Positions 1 through 6,127 of a stretch of DNA of 6,727 nucleotides are shown here, one piece after another (within the stretch, counting starts at the first letter, position 1; each line of letters begins with the position of its first letter). The stretch is from Arenimonas sp. GTDB lineage: Bacteria > Pseudomonadota > Gammaproteobacteria > Xanthomonadales > Xanthomonadaceae. The translations under genes and the position numbers were made by a program. The stretch covers positions 1 through 6,727 of the forward strand of contig DNNT01000055.1 of the NCBI GenBank assembly GCA_003497545.1, read 5' to 3'. Under the pieces are notes generated by a model that saw nothing but the letters and a program-made list of their open reading frames with translations, had not been told where the DNA came from and searched no databases.

Positions 1-225
1 GTGGCGGTCAATGTCTCGCTGCCGAACGAAAGGCTGATCCGGGGCAGGCTGTCCATGCTGGCCTTCCTGGTTCAGACGATCAGCGATGATGATCCGACCC
101 TGCTGTTGATCGGCGAGGCGGTCGCCAGCGCGAAGTCTCAGGCCGGTCTTCAGAGCCCGCCACGCTCTTGCGCGCTGGAGCGCGGCCTGGTCGCAGGGTC
201 AGAGCAACCAGTGGCGCAGGCCTAA
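1..225 (+). CDS. C-terminal end of a probable uroporphyrinogen-III C-methyltransferase (5' end outside window)
   Basis: The reading frame is open from base 1 to a TAA at 223-225, so only the last 74 codons are visible; the GTG at base 1 is an internal codon, not a supported start. Residues 5-43 (VSLPNERLIRGRL, then DDPTLLLIGEAVAS) match the ending of SUMT-type SAM methyltransferases, where a 'P-xx-R-x-xx-xL' stretch precedes the final strand 'PxLxxIGEVVA'. The enzyme methylates uroporphyrinogen III at C2 and C7 to precorrin-2, towards siroheme and cobalamin. A stand-alone CobA cannot be told from a CysG fusion here. The roughly 30 residues after GEAVAS are unlike the family and could be a species-specific tail. 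The 3' end overlaps the convergent DUF2474 gene by 27 bases. The antisense frames in this stretch lack a start or contain stops, which supports the + strand as coding. Confidence 0.66.
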   Translation: MAVNVSLPNERLIRGRLSMLAFLVQTISDDDPTLLLIGEAVASAKSQAGLQSPPRSCALERGLVAGSEQPVAQA

Positions 226-303
226 GGATAGCAGCCCAAGGGCCGCGATGCTCGCGGCCCAGATACCGATGAACCAGCCGATTTGGCGTAGCTGTTTACG
301 CAT
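199..303 (-). CDS. DUF2474-type small membrane protein, accessory subunit of the bd oxidase
   Basis: This 34-residue protein starts MRKQLRQIGWF and ends LRHWLL. It has a basic N-terminus followed by one hydrophobic helix (about residues 9-31), so it should be a single-pass inner-membrane protein with its N-terminus in the cytoplasm. Its ATG shares a base with the cydB stop (TGATG at 305-301) and there is no good Shine-Dalgarno of its own, so translation is presumably coupled to cydB. Tiny one-helix proteins at the end of cydAB/cioAB operons are known partners of bd oxidases: E. coli CydX stabilises the haem site of CydAB. The DUF2474 family occupies that position in cyanide-insensitive-type operons. 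The role here is inferred from position and topology. It is easily missed because it sits inside a longer spurious frame (199-630). Confidence 0.8.
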   Translation of the reverse strand: MRKQLRQIGWFIGIWAASIAALGLLSLGLRHWLL

Positions 304-1301
304 CAATGATAGCCATCGCTGCCGACCTTGCCCCGGAACACCCAATAGGCCCAGGCGGTATAGGCGAGGATGATCGGGACCAGTACCGCGCCGCCCACCA
401 GCATGAAGAGTTGGCTGCGATAGGGGGCGGCCGCTTCCCAGATGGTGACGCGTTCCGGGATGACATAGGGCCAGATCGAAATGCCAAGGCCGAGCAGGCA
501 CAGGCCAAACAGGGCGAGTGCCCAGAGGAAGGGTTGGGCATCCTTGCGCTGGGACAGGCTGCGGTAGAAGAGCGCGGTGACGATGACCGTCGCCAGCGGC
601 ACCTGTGCGGTAGCGAGGACGCCCGGCCAAGCGAGCCAGCGGCTTTGATAGCTGCCCTCAAGCGTCAGCGTGGCGAGGCTGACCGCGGCGATCAGGATCA
701 GCAGTGCAATGCCCAGCCGCCCGGCGTAGGTCACGGCCTGGCGCTGTAGGCCGCCCTCGGTCTTCCAGTTGAGCCAGCAGGCACCGAGCAGCGCATAGCC
801 GACCATCAGGCCAAAGCCGGTCAGCAGCGAGAAGGGCGAGAGCCATTCCCACCAGCCGCCCGAATAAGCGCGGCCTTCGACGCTGATTCCCTGCAGCAAG
901 GCACCCAATGCAATCCCTTGCGCAAAAGTCGCGACGGCGGACCCGCCGGTGAAGGCGCGGTCCCACCAGGCCCTGTGGGCCGGATCGCGCCAGCGAAACT
1001 CGAACGCCACGCCGCGCAGGACCAGGCCCAGCAGCATCGCGATCAGCGGCGCATACAGGGCTGGCAGGATGATGGCATAGGCCAACGGAAAGGCAGCGAG
1101 CAGGCCGCCGCCGCCCAGCACCAGCCAGGTTTCGTTGGCGTCCCAGAACGGGCCGATCGAGGCGATCATGCGGTCCTTGTCGGCGTCGCCGGCGCCGCGC
1201 AGCAGGATGCCCACGCCCAGGTCGTAACCGTCGAGCACCACGTACAGCAGCATCGCCACGGCCATCAGGGCCGTGAACACCAGCGGCAGGGTCGTTTCCA
1301 T
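303..1301 (-). CDS. cydB: Cytochrome bd-type (cyanide-insensitive) quinol oxidase subunit II
   Basis: This 332-residue integral membrane protein has about eight or nine hydrophobic segments and the CydB family signatures LDGYDLGVG (23-31), GPFWDANETWLVLGGG (50-65), RGVAFEFR (96-103) and SIWPYVIP (275-282). It pairs with CydA in the inner membrane to form the quinol:O2 oxidoreductase. Subunit II is the structural partner; the haems and quinol site lie mainly in subunit I. The ATG at 1301-1299 is preceded by AGGAGG with 6 bases spacing and lies one base after the cydA stop, so the start is secure. The length is shorter than E. coli CydB (379) and typical of the CioB branch. The gene is read between cydA and the DUF2474 gene. 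Its 3' half (about 303-660) is lower in GC than cydA. Confidence 0.97.
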   Translation of the reverse strand: METTLPLVFTALMAVAMLLYVVLDGYDLGVGILLRGAGDADKDRMIASIGPFWDANETWLVLGGGGLLAAFPLAYAIILPALYAPLIAMLLGLVLRGVAFEFRWRDPAHRAWWDRAFTGGSAVATFAQGIALGALLQGISVEGRAYSGGWWEWLSPFSLLTGFGLMVGYALLGACWLNWKTEGGLQRQAVTYAGRLGIALLILIAAVSLATLTLEGSYQSRWLAWPGVLATAQVPLATVIVTALFYRSLSQRKDAQPFLWALALFGLCLLGLGISIWPYVIPERVTIWEAAAPYRSQLFMLVGGAVLVPIILAYTAWAYWVFRGKVGSDGYH

Positions 1302-1302
1302 C

Positions 1303-2646
1303 TCAGGCCTCCTGCAAGCCGGCCACGGCCGGGCGGTGGTCGGGTTTGCCGCGGTGGCGGGCCAGGTAGAACAGCACCGAGACGTAGCTCGCCAGCAGGC
1401 CCGCGTAGAGCAGCAGGTAGGCCGTGAGGCTGATGCCGATCACCGGCGCCGGCGTGGCCGAGATGGCGTCCACGGTGCGCAGCACGCCGGTCACCAGCCA
1501 GGGCTGGCGGCCGATTTCGGTCACGTACCAGCCGGCCAGCGTGGCCACCCAGCCGGAGAAGGTCATGGCCAGCAGCGCGCGCGCCTGCCATGTCGTGGGC
1601 TCGCCGCCGCGGCGCAGGCGCCAGGCGGTCCACCACGAGACCAGCAGCATCAGCGTGCCCACGCCCACCATCACCCGGAAGCCCCAGAACACCGGCGCCA
1701 CCGGCGGGTGTTCGCCGGGGAAGGAGTCGAGGCCCTTGATCTCGCCGTCGGGGTCGTGCGTGAGGATCAGGCTGGCCAGCTTCGGGATGCCGATGGCGTA
1801 GTCGTTGCGGCGCGTTTCCTCGTTGGGAAGGGCGAAGACCAGGGCCGGTGCGCCCCTCTCGTCCTGCCACACGCCTTCCATCGCGGCCACCTTGGCTGGC
1901 TGGTGTTCGAGCGTATTCAGGCCGTGCAGGTCGCCCAGGAAGATCTGCACCGGGATCAGCACCGCCGCCACCAGCACGCCCGCGCGCATCGCGCCGCGCA
2001 CGTCGCCGCCGTGATCCCCGCGCAGCCAGCGGTAGGCCGACAGGCCGGCCACCAGGAAGGCCGCGGTCAGGCCCGAGGCCAGCAGCATGTGGAAGAAGCG
2101 GTAGGGGAAGGACGGGTTGAAGATCACCGCCCACCAGTCGGTGGCGTGGGCCTGGCCGTTGACCATCTCGAAGCCGGCCGGCGTCTGCATCCACGAGTTC
2201 AGTGCCAGGATCCAGAAGGCCGAAAACGTGGTGCCGCCTGCCACCAGCACCGTGGCCAGGGTGTGCATGCGCTCGCCCACGCGCTTGCGCCCGAACAGCA
2301 TGATGCCCAGGAAACTGGCTTCCAGGAAAAACGCCGTCAGCACCTCGTAGGCCAGCAGCGGCCCGGCGATGTTGCCCACCGTTTCCATGAAGCCCGGCCA
2401 GTTGGTGCCGAACTGGAAGCTCATGGTGATGCCGCTCACCACGCCCATGGCGAAGGTGAGCGCGAACACCTTCACCCAGAAGTAGTAAGCGTCCATCCAG
2501 TGCTGCTGGCCGGTGCGCAGGAAACGCAGCTTGAAGAACAGCAGGAACCAGCCCAGCGCGATGGTGATGGTGGGGAACAGGATGTGGAAGCTGATGTTGG
2601 CCGCGAACTGGATACGCGCCAGCAGTGCCGGGTCGAGTTCGCTCAT
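1303..2646 (-). CDS. cydA: Cytochrome bd-type (cyanide-insensitive) quinol oxidase subunit I
   Basis: This 447-residue subunit carries the haems and quinol site. Visible features, by family alignment: His21 (haem b595 ligand, E. coli His19), Glu101 and Glu109 (E. coli Glu99/Glu107, proton path), His186 in FFHMLLAS and Met326 in FWGFRVMVGVG (the two haem b558 ligands, E. coli His186/Met393). Lys252 and Glu257 in QPAKVAAMEGVW form the quinol site. The GWYVTEIGRQPW block (372-383) is also present. The Q-loop is short, so the protein is about 75 residues shorter than E. coli CydA, as in CioA proteins. It oxidises quinol and reduces O2 to water without proton pumping. The ATG at 2646-2644 overlaps the regulator's stop (ATGA) and has GAGGAG 8 bases upstream. 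A longer in-frame extension to 3153 is only a shadow of the regulator gene. cioA would be an equally good symbol. Confidence 0.97.
   Translation of the reverse strand: MSELDPALLARIQFAANISFHILFPTITIALGWFLLFFKLRFLRTGQQHWMDAYYFWVKVFALTFAMGVVSGITMSFQFGTNWPGFMETVGNIAGPLLAYEVLTAFFLEASFLGIMLFGRKRVGERMHTLATVLVAGGTTFSAFWILALNSWMQTPAGFEMVNGQAHATDWWAVIFNPSFPYRFFHMLLASGLTAAFLVAGLSAYRWLRGDHGGDVRGAMRAGVLVAAVLIPVQIFLGDLHGLNTLEHQPAKVAAMEGVWQDERGAPALVFALPNEETRRNDYAIGIPKLASLILTHDPDGEIKGLDSFPGEHPPVAPVFWGFRVMVGVGTLMLLVSWWTAWRLRRGGEPTTWQARALLAMTFSGWVATLAGWYVTEIGRQPWLVTGVLRTVDAISATPAPVIGISLTAYLLLYAGLLASYVSVLFYLARHRGKPDHRPAVAGLQEA
1308..1313 (-). promoter_or_regulatory. Shine-Dalgarno of cydB
   Basis: The minus strand reads AGGAGG followed by 6 bases and then the cydB ATG. 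This is a full consensus site inside the last codons of cydA. It fixes the cydB start and shows that cydB can recruit ribosomes itself as well as by coupling. Confidence 0.85.
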
Positions 2647-3212
2647 GAGACCTTCTCCTCGTTGGCCGGCGCGGTGCCGCGCATCCTGTCGGTGAACTGC
2701 AGCAGCGCGGTGGCCTTGGCGCCCAGCGACATCAGCTTCTCCAGCGTGGACGGCGAGAGCTTGCGCACCTCGGCGAACCATTCCGTGAGTTGCTCGATCA
2801 GGTCGTGCATCTCGCGCATGCGGGCCTGGGCGTGGCGCTCCTCGGGCGATTCGGGCGTTTCGAGCAACGCGTCGCGCAGCATGGACAGCGTCGGATCCAC
2901 CTCGCGCCGCTGCCGCTCCTCGGCCAGGGTCTTGAAGATAGCCCATACGTCGTCGGGTGCGGCGTAGAAGTCGCGGCGGTCGCCCGGTTGGTGGCTGAGG
3001 CGCACCAGGCGCCAGGACGAGAGTTCCTTCAGCCCCATGCTCACGTTCGAGCGGCTGACCCCGAGCTTGTCGGTGATCTCGTCGGCCGTCAGCGGCTGGG
3101 CCGAGATGAACAGCAGGGCGTAGATCTGCCCCACCGTGCGGTTGATGCCCCAACGGCTGCCCATTTCACCGAAATGCAGCACGAAGGACTGGCTGAGCGG
3201 GGGGAGATCCAT
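2643..3212 (-). CDS. GbsR/MarR-family winged-helix regulator, first gene of the oxidase operon
   Basis: This 189-residue protein has a winged helix-turn-helix at about 23-85. The HTH is ADEITDKLGVSRSNVSMGLKEL (43-64), with the recognition helix near 53-66, and the wing ends in GDRRDFYAA. Residues about 93-175 are helical, charged and probably form the dimer interface. This arrangement fits the GbsR group (COG1510) of MarR-like regulators. There is no cysteine, so a thiol redox switch is ruled out; any signal would be a small ligand or metal. Its TGA overlaps the cydA ATG by four bases, so it is translated together with the oxidase it probably controls. The ATG at 3212-3210 has only a weak upstream GGA. 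A perfect 20-bp palindrome lies 13 bases ahead of it, suggesting autorepression. The ligand and the sign of regulation are unknown. Confidence 0.9.
   Translation of the reverse strand: MDLPPLSQSFVLHFGEMGSRWGINRTVGQIYALLFISAQPLTADEITDKLGVSRSNVSMGLKELSSWRLVRLSHQPGDRRDFYAAPDDVWAIFKTLAEERQRREVDPTLSMLRDALLETPESPEERHAQARMREMHDLIEQLTEWFAEVRKLSPSTLEKLMSLGAKATALLQFTDRMRGTAPANEEKVS
2655..2660 (-). promoter_or_regulatory. Shine-Dalgarno of cydA
   Basis: The minus strand reads GAGGAG, 8 bases ahead of the ATG at 2646. It lies inside the 3' end of the regulator gene and supports the cydA start at the ATGA overlap rather than any upstream codon. Confidence 0.8.
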
Positions 3213-3225
3213 GCGTCCATCCGAA

Positions 3226-3245
3226 GTTTCAGAAATTTCTGAAAC
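3226..3245. promoter_or_regulatory. Perfect 20-bp palindrome, candidate operator of the regulator-cydAB operon
   Basis: GTTTCAGAAATTTCTGAAAC is identical on both strands, with no spacer and no mismatch. It is AT-rich in a window of over 70% GC. It lies 13 bases upstream of the regulator's ATG, where a dimeric winged-helix protein would block RNA polymerase or the start of the message. MarR/GbsR dimers typically bind near-perfect palindromes of 16-20 bp next to their own gene. The binding partner is inferred from proximity. A perfect zero-loop palindrome is a poor RNA hairpin, and no U-run follows it, so a DNA operator is the better reading. Confidence 0.7.
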
Positions 3246-3250
3246 ATTAG

Positions 3251-3264
3251 ATGACGTAGGTCAA
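3251..3264. promoter_or_regulatory. FNR/CRP-like dyad upstream of the oxidase operon
   Basis: Read on the minus strand this is TTGAC-CTAC-GTCAT, two five-base half-sites separated by four bases. It matches the FNR/ANR layout TTGAT-N4-ATCAA at seven of ten half-site positions and is self-complementary but for one position. The left half (TTGACC, 3264-3259) could also serve as a -35 element, but no convincing -10 is seen 16-18 bases further on. bd oxidase genes are commonly under FNR/ANR control, so an oxygen- or NO-responsive CRP/FNR protein is plausible. The match is degenerate and could be chance. Confidence 0.35.
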
Positions 3265-3284
3265 ACCAAAGCAAGGGTTGCTGA

Positions 3285-3325
3285 CGGGTGGTTCAGCCAA
3301 CCATCACCCGCCCTTGCAGGAGGGC
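3285..3325 (-). terminator. Possible intrinsic terminator hairpins after the DUF5916 gene
   Basis: Directly after the DUF5916 stop the minus strand can form two consecutive stems. The first is GCCCT-6-AGGGC (3325-3310). The second is nine paired bases, CGGGT/GGTT with AACC/ACCCG, a five-base loop and a three-base bulge (3310-3285). They sit between two co-directional genes, where a terminator would isolate the oxidase operon. Only a weak T-rich tail (TTGCTTTGGTTT) follows, about 15 bases downstream, so efficiency is doubtful. Confidence 0.35.
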
Positions 3326-5557
3326 TCAGTTGGCGAAGCGGTAACTGAACTTCACCAGCAGCTGCTCGGCGTCGCGCAGGGAGGTGGCGTCGCCGAGCAG
3401 TTCGGCCAGGGGCCGGCTGCCGTCTTCCACCGCCAGGCCGCCGCGGCCGTAGACCACGTACAGGTCCGACAGCGGCGCCACTTCGAAGCGGTAGCGCACC
3501 TGGAAACCGAGGTTCTGCAGGGTGAAGTCGGGCACCGGGTCGTTGCTGGCCACCGGCTCGCCGTCGGGCGCCACGCGCCAGGCCTGGCGCAGGCGGGCGT
3601 CGAGCGCGATCGCCTCGAGCTTCACGCGCAGCTCCTGGCGGCGGCCCAGCTGCCACTGCAGGTTGGCGCCGATGCGCGCCGTGTCGGCGCGGAAGCTGCC
3701 CAGCTGGTTGCCACCGCGCCAGAGCAGCCAGTCCGGCTGGTGCTGCAGGCTGAAGCTGCCCTGAAGGGCCAGGTTGTCGCCCAGGTGCAGGGTGGGTTCG
3801 AACTGCAGCTCCAGGCCCAGGCCGCGGGCGCCGTCCAGGCCCTCGGCGGTGGCGCGGGCGTAACCGTAGAGCGACCAGTCGCCGCGCTGCGGTCGCGAGC
3901 GCTCCCAGAATAGGTAGAGCTTCTCCGGCACGCGCACCACGCCGTTGCCGCGGGTGATGCGGTCGTCGTGGCCGGGCGTGAACGCAGCCAGGTCCCAGAA
4001 TTCGTTGCCGCCGTCGCGCAGCTCGGCGTAACGCTGCACGGCCGCGGCCTCGGCGATGGCCAGGCCGCCGTCGTTGCGCCGCACCGAGGCGGCCCAGCGG
4101 GTTTCGTACGAGGCGTAGCGCGACCCTTCCGGCGGCGCGTCCTCGCGCCGGGCCAGTTCGTAGCGCAGGTAGTTGAAGTCGTTGCGATCGAGATAGCCGA
4201 TGTCGTTGAGCTCGAGGCCGTCGCCCAGGTGCAGCAGGTAGAGCTGCTGGCGCCAGCCGTTGCCCAGGGCCTGGTCGATGCGGCTCTGGAAACCGAGGTC
4301 GTCGCTTCGCTCGCCGGCCTGCGTCACCGACGACGCCACGACCTGGGAGCGGATGGTCCAGGTCTCGTCCGGCGTCCACAGGTGGTCGGTGGAATACACC
4401 GTGGCCACGCGGTCCAGGAAGGGCCGGTCCACGCGCGTGAGCATGCCGCCCAGGTCGTGGGTGCCGAAATCGCGGGTGGCGCGCAGGGCCAGGAAATCGC
4501 GGCCGGCGTCGCCGTCCTCGGTGGCCGCGAGCAGGCCGTAGCGCACCTGGCCCAGGCTGCCGTTGAGCTTCACGGCGGCCGCCACGTCGCCGGCGCCGGA
4601 GCCGTCGTCGGCCGGTGCGCCGATGCGGCGGGTGTAGAGCAGGCGGCTGTTGCCGGCGCCGAAGGGCACGTCGAACAGGCCCTGGTTTTCGGTGAAGAAG
4701 GGGCGCTTGTCGCCGAAGAAACTTTCCACCGCGCCGAAGTTCACCACCAGGTCGTCGCTTTCCACCTGGCCGAAGTCGGGATTGATGGTGGCGGAGAGCT
4801 GGAACTGGCCGCTGGGCTTCCAGAACAGGTCGGCGCCGGCGTCGACGTCGGTGTCGCCGGTAATCCGGTCGTTCACCACCACCACGTAGGGCGTGACCGC
4901 CAGCAGCGCCTGCTCGTAATGAGGCACCTCGACGCGGGCGAAGTCGGACAGGAAACGCGGCCGCTGGTAGCTGGCCGCCGGCCAGGCGATGCGTTCGCCG
5001 GTGTGCGCCACCACGCGGTCGAGGTAGATGCCGAGGGTGCGGGTGCCGTTCTCGGGCTTGGCCATCGGCGCCACGTGCCAGGGCACCAGCACTTCGGCGT
5101 ACCAGGCCTCGTCGTCCTGCGAGGTGGCCTGGTGCCAGTGGCCGTCCCAGTCGTCGTTGAAGCTGCGCTCGCTGGTGATCACCTCGTCGGCGATACCGCC
5201 CGGCAGGCTCACCACGAAGTCGTAACCCGTGCGGCCGTCGCCGTCGAAATCCACCATCACGTTGACGCGGTCGAGCTGCCCCATCTGGTCGCGGCGCGTG
5301 CGCTGCGCGCTGCGCGGCACGCCGGCCGGCTGCACGTTGCGGAAGGCCACGGCCAGGCCGTTGGGCGTGGCCTTCACCCAGGCCTCGGTGCGCAGGCTGC
5401 CGGGTTCGCCGGTGAGCGGCTGGACCTGGGTGAACTCGGTGACGTGGCGGGCGCCGTCCCATTCGCCGGGCGAGAGCACACCGTCCACGATGACCGCGGA
5501 CGCCAGCGACGGCAGCGCGGCGCAGGCCAGCGCGAACAGGGGAAGGACAGGCTTCAT
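3326..5557 (-). CDS. Secreted DUF5916 protein: CBM9-like domain plus predicted outer-membrane barrel
   Basis: This 743-residue protein begins with a Sec signal peptide (MKPVLPLFALACAALPSLASA region, cleavage after ASA at 21). Residues about 24-205 resemble the CBM9-like fold: VDGVLSPGEWDGA at its start, then DFDGDGRTGYDFVVSLPGG and a WYAEVLVPW strand. Next comes the DUF5916 core with NPDFGQVESDD (259-269) and FFGDKRPFFTENQGLF (280-295). The rest is alternating polar/aromatic strand-rich sequence ending KFSYRFAN, as expected of an outer-membrane beta-barrel. Its function is not established; glycan or surface-polymer binding is only suggested by the CBM9-like part. I chose the ATG at 5557 because it starts the signal peptide; an in-frame ATG at 5587 would put ten extra residues in front. 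Neither has a clear Shine-Dalgarno. No SusC/SusD or transporter partner lies beside it. Confidence 0.9.
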   Translation of the reverse strand: MKPVLPLFALACAALPSLASAVIVDGVLSPGEWDGARHVTEFTQVQPLTGEPGSLRTEAWVKATPNGLAVAFRNVQPAGVPRSAQRTRRDQMGQLDRVNVMVDFDGDGRTGYDFVVSLPGGIADEVITSERSFNDDWDGHWHQATSQDDEAWYAEVLVPWHVAPMAKPENGTRTLGIYLDRVVAHTGERIAWPAASYQRPRFLSDFARVEVPHYEQALLAVTPYVVVVNDRITGDTDVDAGADLFWKPSGQFQLSATINPDFGQVESDDLVVNFGAVESFFGDKRPFFTENQGLFDVPFGAGNSRLLYTRRIGAPADDGSGAGDVAAAVKLNGSLGQVRYGLLAATEDGDAGRDFLALRATRDFGTHDLGGMLTRVDRPFLDRVATVYSTDHLWTPDETWTIRSQVVASSVTQAGERSDDLGFQSRIDQALGNGWRQQLYLLHLGDGLELNDIGYLDRNDFNYLRYELARREDAPPEGSRYASYETRWAASVRRNDGGLAIAEAAAVQRYAELRDGGNEFWDLAAFTPGHDDRITRGNGVVRVPEKLYLFWERSRPQRGDWSLYGYARATAEGLDGARGLGLELQFEPTLHLGDNLALQGSFSLQHQPDWLLWRGGNQLGSFRADTARIGANLQWQLGRRQELRVKLEAIALDARLRQAWRVAPDGEPVASNDPVPDFTLQNLGFQVRYRFEVAPLSDLYVVYGRGGLAVEDGSRPLAELLGDATSLRDAEQLLVKFSYRFAN

Positions 5558-5644
5558 GCGGGCACCGTGGGCGAAGGGCCCGGGCATTCTGGGCGGCGGC
5601 CCCGGCAGCGCCGAGGCCCATTGGTCATGCCGCGCGGGGCGGCT

Positions 5645-6127
5645 TCAGGCCTTCTTGCGGCCCTTCTTTGGCTGCAGCATGGTGCCGGTGCACCTGGGCG
5701 AGCCGCAGCGGCAGGCCCAGAGCTTCTTCAGCTTGGCGGTATGCGGCTCGGCCAGCACGATGCCGTAGTTGTAGGTCAGCTCCTCGCCGGCGGCGATGTC
5801 GCGTTTGGCCTCGATGTAGATGCGGTCCTTGCGCTTCTTGCCGGTGTCGCTTTCCTCGAACACCGCCTCGCAGTTCGGGTCGCAGCTGTGGTTGATCCAG
5901 CGCGCGACGTTGCCGTCCACGTTGGCGTCGATCACGTACTTGTCGTTGAGCGTGAACAGGAAGGTGTGGCCGGTGTCCGGGTCGTCGGCGTAGACGCGGT
6001 CGGCCTCGTCGTGGGTGCGCAGCAGGCCCTTGTAGCGCACCACCCGCTCGCCCTTGGCGATGTCCCCGGTGGCGAAGACGCCGTTGCCGTGGATGGCGGA
6101 GCGGCGGGCTTCGATCTTCTTGGGCAT
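5645..6127 (-). CDS. Small SET-domain protein-lysine methyltransferase
   Basis: This 160-residue cytoplasmic protein is almost entirely one SET domain. It has GNGVFA (14-19, SAM-binding loop), ARWINHSCDPNC (75-86, with the NHSC signature at 79-82), GEELTYNYG (114-122, catalytic Tyr119 or Tyr121) and a post-SET cluster CRCGSPRC (139-146). Cys82 with Cys139, Cys141 and Cys146 would bind the structural zinc. The C-terminus is lysine-rich (KKGRKKA). SET enzymes transfer methyl from SAM to protein lysines. Bacterial members of this compact type are widespread, but their substrates are mostly unknown; histone-like or ribosomal proteins are guesses. All motifs are intact, so it should be active. The ATG at 6127 has only a weak GGA upstream. 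The gene is divergent from the VIT gene and 87 bases ahead of the DUF5916 gene. Confidence 0.93.
   Translation of the reverse strand: MPKKIEARRSAIHGNGVFATGDIAKGERVVRYKGLLRTHDEADRVYADDPDTGHTFLFTLNDKYVIDANVDGNVARWINHSCDPNCEAVFEESDTGKKRKDRIYIEAKRDIAAGEELTYNYGIVLAEPHTAKLKKLWACRCGSPRCTGTMLQPKKGRKKA

Noticed and set aside
199..630. 143-codon minus-strand frame as one protein
   Set aside because: Its first part is an out-of-frame reading of cydB. Only the final 34 codons, beginning at the ATG overlapping the cydB stop, make a sensible membrane peptide.
1273..2967. 564-codon open frame on the + strand antisense to cydA and the regulator
   Set aside because: His/Gln/Arg-rich composition with no recognisable motif, lying opposite two well-identified genes.
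2647..3153. N-terminal extension of cydA giving a 616-residue protein
   Set aside because: The extra residues are the regulator gene read in another frame. CydA proteins start just before the conserved helix with the first haem-ligand His, and the ATG at 2646 has a good Shine-Dalgarno.
5558..5587. Upstream in-frame ATG for the DUF5916 gene
   Set aside because: It would place ten residues before a complete signal peptide and has no Shine-Dalgarno; the ATG at 5557 gives a normal Sec signal.
3261..5621. Long open frame of 786 codons on the minus strand
   Set aside because: It is out of frame with the DUF5916 gene over the same bases, is extremely rich in Arg, Ala, Gly and Pro, and shows no domain; this is a typical GC-rich shadow.
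5629..5643. GCCGC-5-GCGGC stem just after the SET gene stop, as a terminator
   Set aside because: Short stem in very GC-rich sequence and no T-run on the minus strand; such stems are expected by chance here.
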